Shown in pieces: positions 7,486 to 13,473 of a DNA stretch of 37,707 bases. A program made the position numbers and the translations under genes. The notes under the pieces were generated by a model that ran no database searches, was not told the DNA's origin, and saw nothing but the letters and a program-made list of their open reading frames with translations. The first letter of the stretch is position 1; each line of letters starts with the position of its first letter. This stretch comes from a virus, in the IMG/VR virus record IMGVR_UViG_3300044697_000156, positions 1 through 37,707 of that record; one strand, written 5' to 3'.

Positions 7486-8054
7486 ACGAGCTTTTTCCCC
7501 CCATGACCAAGGGCGCCGAGATTTCGGCCGACGGCAAATATCGGTATGTGCTCTGGCGCCGCTGGGACAAGACCAGGCCGCGCCTGATCTTCGTCATGCT
7601 CAATCCGTCAACGGCCGACGCCGAGCACGACGACGCGACGATCCGCGTTTGCATGGGGCGCGCTCGGCGCGGGGGGTATGGCGGCATCCGCGTTCTCAAC
7701 CTGTTCGCGTTCCGCGCGACCGATCCGTCCGAGCTTAAGACCTGCGCCGACCCGGTCGGCCCGGAAAACGATCACTTCATCGAACGCTATCTCGCGTTGC
7801 GCCCCTTCGGCGAAAAGACGATTGCGGCGTGGGGAGACGGCGGCTTGATGAGGGGGATTCGTCGGCCTCGCTGGAGCGAAGTCGTCGATCTCATTTGCGG
7901 CGACATGGGCGACGACCTTTATCATCTTGGGCTCACCAAGGCCGCGCAGCCCCGTCACCCGCTTCGCGTCCCGTACACGACGGCGCCCGAGCTGTGGCTC
8001 TACCGCGAGATCTGGTACGGCCTATGTCGCGCCGCGCGCGGGGAACAATCATGA
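7482..8054 (+). CDS. DUF1643 family protein
   Basis: The sequence RPRLIFVMLNPSTADAEHDD followed by a helix ending CMGRARRGGYGGIRVLNLFA, and ATDPSEL, is the conserved core of DUF1643. This family of about 170-190 aa occurs in phages and bacteria and has no established activity; conserved Asn, Thr and Asp residues in the NPSTAD loop suggest a nucleotide-type ligand, which is inference. The C-terminal part (HLGLTKAAQPRHPLRVPY) is also typical. Linked by 4-bp overlaps to both neighbours. Confidence 0.87.
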   Translation: MNELFPPMTKGAEISADGKYRYVLWRRWDKTRPRLIFVMLNPSTADAEHDDATIRVCMGRARRGGYGGIRVLNLFAFRATDPSELKTCADPVGPENDHFIERYLALRPFGEKTIAAWGDGGLMRGIRRPRWSEVVDLICGDMGDDLYHLGLTKAAQPRHPLRVPYTTAPELWLYREIWYGLCRAARGEQS

Positions 8055-8812
8055 GCCGTCCCTCGCTCACCGACGAATGGCTGACGCCGCGGCCGATTCT
8101 GGAGGCGCTGGGGCCGTTCGATCTCGACCCCTGCGCGTCGGTGGTGCGGCCTTGGCCGACCGCGGCGCGGCATTACACGATCGCCGACAACGGCCTCGCG
8201 CTGCCCTGGTTCGGGCGCGTCTGGCTCAACCCGCCTTACCGCAAGTGCATCGGCGCCTGGCTCGGCCGCATGGTGGCGCACGGCCGCGGCACGGCGCTGG
8301 TGTTCGCCAAGACCGACACGCGCTGGTTTTTCGATCATGTCTGGCGCGCGGCCTCGGGCGCACTGTTCCTCGAGGGGCGGCTCCAATTCCATTACATCGA
8401 CGGCACGACCACAGGCGACGCGCGGCGATCGTCGGTGCTGATCGCCTACGGGCACGAGGATTTTGACCGGCTCGCCGAATCCGGGATTTCGGGAGCGCTG
8501 GTGCCGCTCACGGGCGGGGGGCAGATGGTCGCGGTGCTGCGGCCAGCGTCTGATTTACATTTTGCGCCCTCGATTGAGGGATCAAAATGTAAAGCAGCCC
8601 CCGATCAAACCTGGCGCGATCTGCTCGCCGCGATCGCGCGCGACGCCGGCGCGCCGCTCCCCCTTGCGCTGGCTTACGTGCTCGTCGGCGATCATCCGAA
8701 GGCGCGCGGCAACCGGCATTGGCGCGAGAAGGTGCGCCAGACTTTGCAGGGCGCTCCGTTCCGCCGCATCGCATCCGCGACCTACGCCCTCGAGCTCGGG
8801 GGCGCGGGATGA
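8051..8812 (+). CDS. dam: Phage N6-adenine DNA methyltransferase (Dam type) with C-terminal extension
   Basis: The N-terminal TDEWLTPRPILEALGPFDLD followed by PCAS and, further on, VWLNPPYRKCIGAW is the signature of the phage DNA N-6-adenine-methyltransferase family; NPPY (residues 60-63) is the catalytic motif. The family core spans about 160 residues; this protein has 253. Between core and C-terminal helical region lies an unusual segment encoded by an AT-rich perfect palindrome (8554-8593; see that entry). ATG at 8051 keeps the operon's ATGA overlap pattern. Confidence 0.88.
   Translation: MSRPSLTDEWLTPRPILEALGPFDLDPCASVVRPWPTAARHYTIADNGLALPWFGRVWLNPPYRKCIGAWLGRMVAHGRGTALVFAKTDTRWFFDHVWRAASGALFLEGRLQFHYIDGTTTGDARRSSVLIAYGHEDFDRLAESGISGALVPLTGGGQMVAVLRPASDLHFAPSIEGSKCKAAPDQTWRDLLAAIARDAGAPLPLALAYVLVGDHPKARGNRHWREKVRQTLQGAPFRRIASATYALELGGAG
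8554..8593. repeat. 40-bp palindrome inside the dam-like gene
   Basis: TTTACATTTTG at 8554-8564 is exactly complementary to CAAAATGTAAA at 8583-8593. Inside, CCCTC (8567-8571) pairs with GAGGG (8576-8580) around a GATT loop, with one 2-base mismatch between the stems. The arms are AT-rich in otherwise GC-rich coding sequence. It is read in frame and encodes part of a linker. It could be a mobile palindromic element, a regulatory hairpin or a protein-binding site. Confidence 0.85.
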
Positions 8813-8904
8813 AGGGTCGCTCCTTCCTCATCCGGCTCCGGCTTAGCGCGCTGCTCGCTGTCGCCATACTCTTGCCATGCACGGCGGGGGGGGGGGGTGA
8901 CATC
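8809..8904 (+). other. Leader segment with signal-peptide character and a G12 tract
   Basis: ATG 8809 overlaps the preceding stop (ATGA) and opens a 32-codon stretch, in frame with the next methyltransferase. It encodes a basic start, a hydrophobic core (LSALLAVAILL) and a Cys, as in a lipoprotein signal, then Gly residues from a run of twelve G (8886-8897). A cytosolic methyltransferase should not carry this. With eleven G the frame would end at TGA 8906-8908, overlapping TTG 8905 by 4 bp, exactly like its neighbours. I read it as a separate tiny gene fused by a one-base indel, or as a slippery on/off switch. Confidence 0.45.
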
Positions 8905-9777
8905 TTGAGCACCGCTCCAACCCGACCCGCGTTGCGTTGGCACGGCGGCAAGTGGCGTCTCGCGCCCTGGATCGTCGCGCATTTTCCTCCCCATCGAGTC
9001 TATGTCGAGCCCTATGGCGGTGCCGCGTCGGTGCTGCTGCGCAAGCCGCGCTGCTACGCCGAGGTCTACAACGATCTCGACGACGACGTGGTCAATTTCT
9101 TCCGCGTGTTGCGCGAGCCCGCGACGGCCGCGCGCCTGATCGATCAGCTTCGGTTGACGCCGTTCGCGCGCGCCGAATTCGAGCTGTCCTATCAAGACTC
9201 GGACGAGCCGATCGAACGCGCGCGGCGCCTCGCGGTGCGCAGCTATCTCGGCTTCGGCAGCAACGCGCACGCCTCGTCCGAGCGCGGCAAGCGATCGACC
9301 GGATTCCGGGCGAACAGCAACCGCTCGGGCACTACGCCGGCGCACGATTGGGCCAACTATCCCGAGTGCCTGGCGCGGATCGTCGGGCGATTTTCAGGGG
9401 TGGTGATCGAGCATCGCGACGCGCACGAGGTGATGGAGATTCACGACGGGCCCGATACGCTTCATTACGTCGATCCGCCCTACCAGCATCACCTGCGCGC
9501 GACATCGAACAAATACGACCTTCGCTACCGCATGTACCGGCACGAGATGGATGGCCCGGCGCACGCGCGGATGCTCGAAGCGTTGCGCGAGCTCAAGGGA
9601 ATGGTGGTGCTGAGCGGCTATCCGGCGCCGGATTACGACCAGGCGCTCCAGGGCTGGGGGCGCCTCGAGAAGGGCGCCTACGCCGACGGCGCGCGGCCGC
9701 GCATCGAAGCGCTCTGGATCAACCCGCTTGCGATCGAGCGCCTCGGCATGCTGATCTGGCACGGGAGCGCCGCATGA
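8905..9777 (+). CDS. D12-class N6-adenine DNA methyltransferase
   Basis: Starts typical of D12/Dam enzymes follow the proposed TTG: LRWHGGKWRLAPWIVAHFP is the AdoMet-binding motif region, VYVEPYGGAASVLL continues it, and the catalytic motif is DPPY in LHYVDPPYQHH. NDLDDDVVNFFRVLR and MVVLSGY are further family blocks. 290 aa from TTG fits the family; ATG 8809 would add 32 signal-like residues and is less credible as biology, though automated callers may choose it. Methylates adenine N6 in DNA. It ends in a 4-bp overlap with the replication gene. Confidence 0.88.
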   Translation: MSTAPTRPALRWHGGKWRLAPWIVAHFPPHRVYVEPYGGAASVLLRKPRCYAEVYNDLDDDVVNFFRVLREPATAARLIDQLRLTPFARAEFELSYQDSDEPIERARRLAVRSYLGFGSNAHASSERGKRSTGFRANSNRSGTTPAHDWANYPECLARIVGRFSGVVIEHRDAHEVMEIHDGPDTLHYVDPPYQHHLRATSNKYDLRYRMYRHEMDGPAHARMLEALRELKGMVVLSGYPAPDYDQALQGWGRLEKGAYADGARPRIEALWINPLAIERLGMLIWHGSAA

Positions 9778-10604
9778 CCGCGCGCGACCGCTTCGCGATC
9801 GTGCCGCTCGAGGCGGTGACGGGCACGCTCACCGACCGCGAATTCCGGGTCTATGCGCTCTTGCGCAGCTACGCCGATCGCAACGGCCTTTGCTTCCCGC
9901 GCCAGGCCGTGCTCGCGAAAGCGCTCGGCTCGACGCGCACCAAGGTCAACCAATGGCTCAAAGCGCTCGCGGCCCATGGCTGGATCACGGTGATTCGGCA
10001 TCGAGGGACATGCAGCTATCAGGTCAATATGGCGCCCGTCGCGGTCTCGCCCGACGAGGTGGCCGGGCTCGACGCCGCGCTCGCGTCGGCAGATGTTCCT
10101 CGCGGGGGAACATCCGACACCGACGATCCAGCCCCCGAAAGCGGCACGGTGCTGTGGGAGCGCATGCTCGGCGACATGCCGCCGGACGCGCAAGCCGCGT
10201 TTCGCGCCTGGGCGATCGCACATCCCGAAAGCTACAAGCGCATGGTCGCGGGCATCGCGACGGCGGGCATGCCGGCCGCTGTCGATCGCCGCCAGACGCA
10301 TTTTGCATTGCCGATCGACGGCATGTCGCCCGAGGCGGTCGCCTCGCGCCAATGGGAGCAGGTGAAACGCGCCCTCGAAGACGTGATCGGGGCGACGCAA
10401 GTGCGAAGCTGGCTTGCACGGCTCGCGCTCGTCGAGGTCGAGCACGAAAAAGTGACCTTGCGCGCCGAAGGCGAATTCGCGCGTCGGTGGATCGTCAACA
10501 ATTACGATTCACAACTCCTCAATGCATGGCAAGGAATCTTGCCCGGAATTCGAGTCATAGAGATCATCGCAGCAACGCCCACGCGCAAAAAGGCGGTGTC
10601 TTGA
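9774..10604 (+). CDS. Replication-initiator-like protein (HTH plus DnaA-N-like domain)
   Basis: The first ~85 residues form a winged-helix domain of the HTH_36 type: LTDREFRVYALLRSYADRNG, then CFPRQAVLAKALGSTRTKVN as the DNA-reading helices. The C-terminal ~75 residues (WEQVKRALEDVIGATQVRSW, VTLRAEGEFARRWIVNNY) match the N-terminal domain of DnaA, which in DnaA contacts helicase-loading partners. The linker (about residues 100-125) contains a palindromic 25-bp repeat. The likely job is recognising the phage origin and recruiting host replication proteins. No helicase, primase or polymerase is visible nearby. Confidence 0.75.
   Translation: MTARDRFAIVPLEAVTGTLTDREFRVYALLRSYADRNGLCFPRQAVLAKALGSTRTKVNQWLKALAAHGWITVIRHRGTCSYQVNMAPVAVSPDEVAGLDAALASADVPRGGTSDTDDPAPESGTVLWERMLGDMPPDAQAAFRAWAIAHPESYKRMVAGIATAGMPAAVDRRQTHFALPIDGMSPEAVASRQWEQVKRALEDVIGATQVRSWLARLALVEVEHEKVTLRAEGEFARRWIVNNYDSQLLNAWQGILPGIRVIEIIAATPTRKKAVS
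10091..10115. repeat. 25-bp palindromic repeat, copy 1 (within coding sequence)
   Basis: Reads as GATGTTCC-centre-GGGGAACATC and matches the copy at 24841-24865 at 23 of 25 positions. It sits in the linker between the two domains of the replication-initiator-like protein, where extra residues would be tolerated. Confidence 0.8.
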
Positions 10605-10723
10605 GCGCTCCATCTTCAATCATTAATTGCTGCGCGCGCGTCGAGCTGTCTCTTGGCGAGCGATTTGCTAGCCCTAGGTCCGACAGGGGAATTTTTGCGG
10701 TGATCAGGGGAGGGCGGCCATGA
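10601..10723 (+). CDS. Possible small ORF (40 aa) with TTG start
   Basis: TTG 10601 overlaps the previous stop (TTGA), and the TGA stop overlaps the next ATG (ATGA): the same coupling seen throughout this operon. The predicted peptide (SIINCCARVELSLGERF and an Arg-rich end) matches nothing I know. The upstream part is less GC-rich than its surroundings (ATCATTAATTG), so it may instead be untranslated spacer with a promoter or origin element. Confidence 0.35.
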   Translation: MSAPSSIINCCARVELSLGERFASPRSDRGIFAVIRGGRP

Positions 10724-11400
10724 TATCGAAACGTCAAATCGAGGATCGGCTCGTCGAGGCCGGCCAAACGCTCAAACGATTACATCTTGTCGGCGATGAG
10801 GCGCGGCACATCCGGCGCGCGAACCAATCCAGCATGCCGGAATTCGTCCGGCGCTACGTCGAGAGCTACGGCCACGACGAGGCGACGTTGCCCCCGCCGC
10901 GGCCGAGCGCCATCGAGATATCGCGCATGGACGAGGCGCTTGGGTGGCTGAGCTGGTGCTATTCGCAAAAAGGGCTCTATGCCGTGATGCTCGCGCGCGC
11001 GCTCGGCGTGCCATTCAGGCGCATCGCCGCTCTCGACCCGGCCGAGCAGAGCCAGACGACGATCAAGCGCCGATTCCAGGACGGGCTCGATATCATCTTC
11101 CGCTCGCTCAACGGCTTGGCCGACGGCGCTTGGCGCACCGAGACATCGGCGATCGCATCGCTCAAGGCCGCGATGGTGCTGCACCCGCGTATTTGGTCGC
11201 ATGACGAGCGAGATGCGTGGTTATTCGGGATCGTCGTCGGCTGGAGCGCCAACGAGCTTGCAACCTTGGCGAACTTACACGGTTGGACCGATGCCGATCT
11301 CGAGCGGTTGCACCGACATCGCGCGGCGCTCGGCGGATCGTCGCTTGGCAACGTCAAAATCCCTCTCAGCGCAAGAGGTCTCACACATGGGCGGGAATAA
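10720..11400 (+). CDS. DUF6362-like regulatory protein
   Basis: Architecture fits DUF6362 proteins of alphaproteobacterial phages: an N-terminal helix IEDRLVEAGQTLKRL, then VRRYVESYGHDEA, a Pro-rich turn (LPPPRPSAIEISRMDEALGW) and a helix-turn-helix (LARALGVPFRRIAALD, TTIKRRFQDGLDIIF). The C-terminal ~90 residues (SIASLKAAMVL onward) form an additional helical module. Position at the end of the early operon suits a late-gene activator, as in many phages; that role is inference. ATG has a GGGAGGGCGG purine-rich leader. Confidence 0.6.
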   Translation: MISKRQIEDRLVEAGQTLKRLHLVGDEARHIRRANQSSMPEFVRRYVESYGHDEATLPPPRPSAIEISRMDEALGWLSWCYSQKGLYAVMLARALGVPFRRIAALDPAEQSQTTIKRRFQDGLDIIFRSLNGLADGAWRTETSAIASLKAAMVLHPRIWSHDERDAWLFGIVVGWSANELATLANLHGWTDADLERLHRHRAALGGSSLGNVKIPLSARGLTHGRE

Positions 11401-11866
11401 TTCCGGGAATAATTTTCTCGAAGAGCTGCGCGGCCCGGTTGGGCGCGCCACTCAGGACCGAGTTATCCACGATCGCGCCAAATGCGCGCGGCTCCGCAGC
11501 GACGCGGCCGATCTGATTGAACGATTGCAATCGGCGATCGATCTATCTACCAAGCTCGACGGCGAGACGTTCGACGCCCAAGCTGCGATCCATGAATCCG
11601 CTCGCTCGTTGAGCGTGACGATTCTCCAATCGCTCGGCCAGGATCCAGCGCAAGCGCCGATGATCGAAGCCGTAATGATCGCTTTTAGCCGCGCCGTGCA
11701 ACGCTCAAGCATCAATGCCAGCGCGGCGGTGCTCGAGAAACGTGCCGCGGCGCTCGCCGATCACCAAAGGCGCGCACCGCGCAAGCGTATCGAGCACGAG
11801 GCTCATGCACTGCGCGAGGCCGCATTCGATTTACGTGCGGCCGCGGCGCCGGCTAAAACATCTTAA
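11387..11866 (+). CDS. Hypothetical helical protein (159 aa)
   Basis: ATG 11387 has an AAGAGG ribosome-binding site and overlaps the end of the previous gene by 14 bp. The product starts with an Asn/Gly-rich stretch (GGNNSGNNF) and then appears entirely helical, with heptad-like Leu/Ala spacing (ADLIERLQSAIDLSTKL; SAAVLEKRAAALADHQ). Possible coiled-coil or packaging accessory. No family recognised. Last gene before the early/late gap. Confidence 0.6.
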   Translation: MGGNNSGNNFLEELRGPVGRATQDRVIHDRAKCARLRSDAADLIERLQSAIDLSTKLDGETFDAQAAIHESARSLSVTILQSLGQDPAQAPMIEAVMIAFSRAVQRSSINASAAVLEKRAAALADHQRRAPRKRIEHEAHALREAAFDLRAAAAPAKTS

Positions 11867-12193
11867 GTGAGGGGACGCGATCTCTTCGATTTTGGTGGGG
11901 ATTTTGCGCTTTTTTCTGCCGCATCGAGCGTATCAGTTTGCTCACCAACGAGCGCGTGAAACGGCCTTCGAAAAAATCTGTGGACCGAACGGACCGATTT
12001 CGGTATGTTCCTACCCGATGTTGGGGGTCTGCGCACTGCGCGGCCCCCTATTTTGTATCACGCCAGTTTTGGGAGATCGCCATGCGGCCGAGTGGCTACA
12101 CGGTCTGACGCGTCGCGCAACTGCCGATGCGCCGGGAACGGCGCGGTGCGTCTTGCCGAGATGCCCGCGCCGATCCTTTCCTCGGGTAAACCC
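11867..12193 (+). promoter_or_regulatory. Early/late intergenic region (327 bases without a supported gene)
   Basis: Composition shifts to T-rich (GATTTTGGTGGGGATTTTGC; GCTTTTTTCTGCC). It holds a directly repeated GGACCGA (11982-11988 and 11991-11997) overlapping the inverted pair ACCGAA (11984-11989) / TTCGGT (11999-12004), a plausible operator. It also contains a terminator-like hairpin at 12023-12048. A late promoter probably lies here, but no confident -35/-10 pair is visible. The open frame running across it has poor coding character. Confidence 0.45.
12023..12054 (+). terminator. Rho-independent-type terminator
   Basis: GGGGG (12023-12027) pairs with CCCCC (12044-12048), and an inner GCGC pairs with GCGC around an ACT loop; two to three unpaired bases lie between the stems. 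A TATTTT tract follows immediately. Sits between the early operon and the first late gene, so it would stop early transcription. Confidence 0.6.
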
Positions 12194-12814
12194 ATGCTGG
12201 CGCCGCTCACCATCACAGTTCGCACCGAATTCCTCAAGATGCGGGACTCGCTTGACGATCTCGCGAAGCGGCAGCTTCCGTTCGCCGCCGCCAACGCGCT
12301 CACCAAAACCGCGCGCCTCGTGCAGCGCGAAGAGACGTCGGCGATCTCGCAGGTGTTCGATCGGCCGACGCCTTTCACCCAGCGCGCTGTCGGTGTGAAG
12401 CCCGCGCGCAAGACCGATCTCACGTCCGAGGTCTTCATCAAGCCGATCCAGGCGGCCTATCTCAAGCTCGAAGAAACGGGTGGCGTGCGCACGCCGAAGA
12501 AACAAGCGTTGCTATTGCCCGCCAAGATCGCTCTCAATCAGTACGGCAACATCCCCAAAGGTGCGCTTCAACGATTGAAGGGTCGGCGCGACATCTTCAT
12601 CGGCCAGGTGAAGGGCATCGGCGGTGTCTGGCAACGCATGCCGTCGAGCCGCGGCCAGCCTCATCGCCTTAAGCTCTTGATCGCCTTCAAACCGCGTGCG
12701 GCCTATCGGCCGCGCTTTGGCTTCAACCCGCGGGCGAAGGCCGTGATCACCGCCGCCTTCCCGCTCATCTTGCGCGAGGAGTTGGCCCACGCGCGCGCGA
12801 CCGCGAAGCCCTAG
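12194..12814 (+). CDS. Minor tail protein, gpZ-like
   Basis: The core FAAANALTKTARLVQREETS, followed by FDRPTPFTQRAVGVKPARK and a strand ending KLEETGG, matches a prophage minor-tail family distantly related to lambda gpZ, which helps complete the tail at the head-proximal end. The C-terminal part is basic with repeated strands. I start it at ATG 12194 because family similarity begins there; ATG 12161 would add 11 residues, and extension to 12005 runs through the terminator. Unusually it lies upstream of the terminase genes, away from the rest of the tail genes. Confidence 0.65.
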   Translation: MLAPLTITVRTEFLKMRDSLDDLAKRQLPFAAANALTKTARLVQREETSAISQVFDRPTPFTQRAVGVKPARKTDLTSEVFIKPIQAAYLKLEETGGVRTPKKQALLLPAKIALNQYGNIPKGALQRLKGRRDIFIGQVKGIGGVWQRMPSSRGQPHRLKLLIAFKPRAAYRPRFGFNPRAKAVITAAFPLILREELAHARATAKP

Positions 12815-12930
12815 AGGCACGGGTCCTTCCATGGGGTGCCATGCCCCGCGGGGCATTCGCGACCCCGGCGCTTCGCTGACGCTGAGCGAAAAAACTTGTT
12901 TATTATTATTATGTTAGTGCGAGGTGTGCC
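12815..12930. other. Palindrome-rich gap upstream of terminase: candidate cos region
   Basis: Contains a perfect 16-bp palindrome ATGCCCCGCGGGGCAT (12841-12856), a direct repeat CGCTGA-CGCTGA, an inverted pair TTCGCT (12872-12877) / AGCGAA (12885-12890), and an AT-rich TTATTATTATTATG tract (about 12901-12913). In lambda, cos lies directly upstream of Nu1 and combines a symmetric nicking site with IHF-bendable AT-rich DNA and repeats. The layout here is comparable; function is inferred. Confidence 0.4.
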
Positions 12931-13473
12931 GTGGCTGCCCGAACCGTCGGCAAGATGGAGATGGCAGCTCTCCTCGGCTGGTCGGTCCCGACGCTGAACG
13001 CGGCGCTGGTGAAAGACCCGGAGTTTCCAGTCGTCGCCCGCGGCTCCAAGGGCGTTGCCTGGGAATTCGATGTCGCGGCGGTGTTCGCGCATTGGCGAAA
13101 GCTCTACGCGCCGCCGGTGGAAACCCAGGGGGCGCTTCCTCTTGGCGATGCCGGCAACCCCGTCGCACGCGCCAAGGAAGCGCAGGCCCAACTTCTCGAG
13201 GCAAAGGTCGCGGCCCTGACCCGCGACACGATCGAGCGATCCGAAGTGGTCGCGGTCTGGAGCGGCGCATATCGCGTGCTCGGTAAGAAGCTCGAGCAGT
13301 TCCCGCGCCAACTCGCCCGGCGTTTGATGCTGACTCCCGAGCAGGTCGAGACCGTGCGCGAGCTCTGCGACGAGATGCGCAACGACTTCGTCGATCGAAG
13401 CGGCGAATACATCGATACGGTCGACAAGCCCAAAAAGCGGCGCCGGAAGTCCCATGGACACGCTCGCGCTTAG
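12931..13473 (+). CDS. Terminase small subunit (Nu1-like)
   Basis: GTG start with a CGAGGTG ribosome-binding site; there is no upstream ATG in frame. The N-terminal ~60 residues form a winged helix (MEMAALLGWSVPTLNAALVK; GVAWEFDVAAVFAHW) like lambda Nu1, which binds cos DNA. The middle is a charged helix (ARAKEAQAQLLEAKVAAL) and the C-terminus ends in a Lys/Arg-rich tail that would contact the large subunit. 180 aa equals lambda Nu1 in length. Overlaps the large-subunit gene by 20 bp. Confidence 0.85.
   Translation: MAARTVGKMEMAALLGWSVPTLNAALVKDPEFPVVARGSKGVAWEFDVAAVFAHWRKLYAPPVETQGALPLGDAGNPVARAKEAQAQLLEAKVAALTRDTIERSEVVAVWSGAYRVLGKKLEQFPRQLARRLMLTPEQVETVRELCDEMRNDFVDRSGEYIDTVDKPKKRRRKSHGHARA

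Noticed and set aside
10091-10115. Palindrome resembling part of a type I-E CRISPR repeat
   Set aside because: There are only two isolated copies, no regular spacers and no cas genes, so it is not a CRISPR array.
12087-12098. GCCGAGTGGCTA, identical to a D-arm of class II tRNAs
   Set aside because: No acceptor stem can be formed around it and no T-arm sequence of the GTTCGANTC type follows at the right distance, so it is not called a tRNA.
11892-12193. Open frames crossing the early/late gap, including an upstream extension of the minor tail gene to 12005
   Set aside because: They run through the terminator hairpin, lack ribosome-binding sites and have atypical composition; family similarity starts only at 12194.
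12872-12894. Stem followed by six A before the terminase genes as a terminator
   Set aside because: On the plus strand the stem is followed by A and not T; on the minus strand the T run precedes the stem. It fits neither direction.
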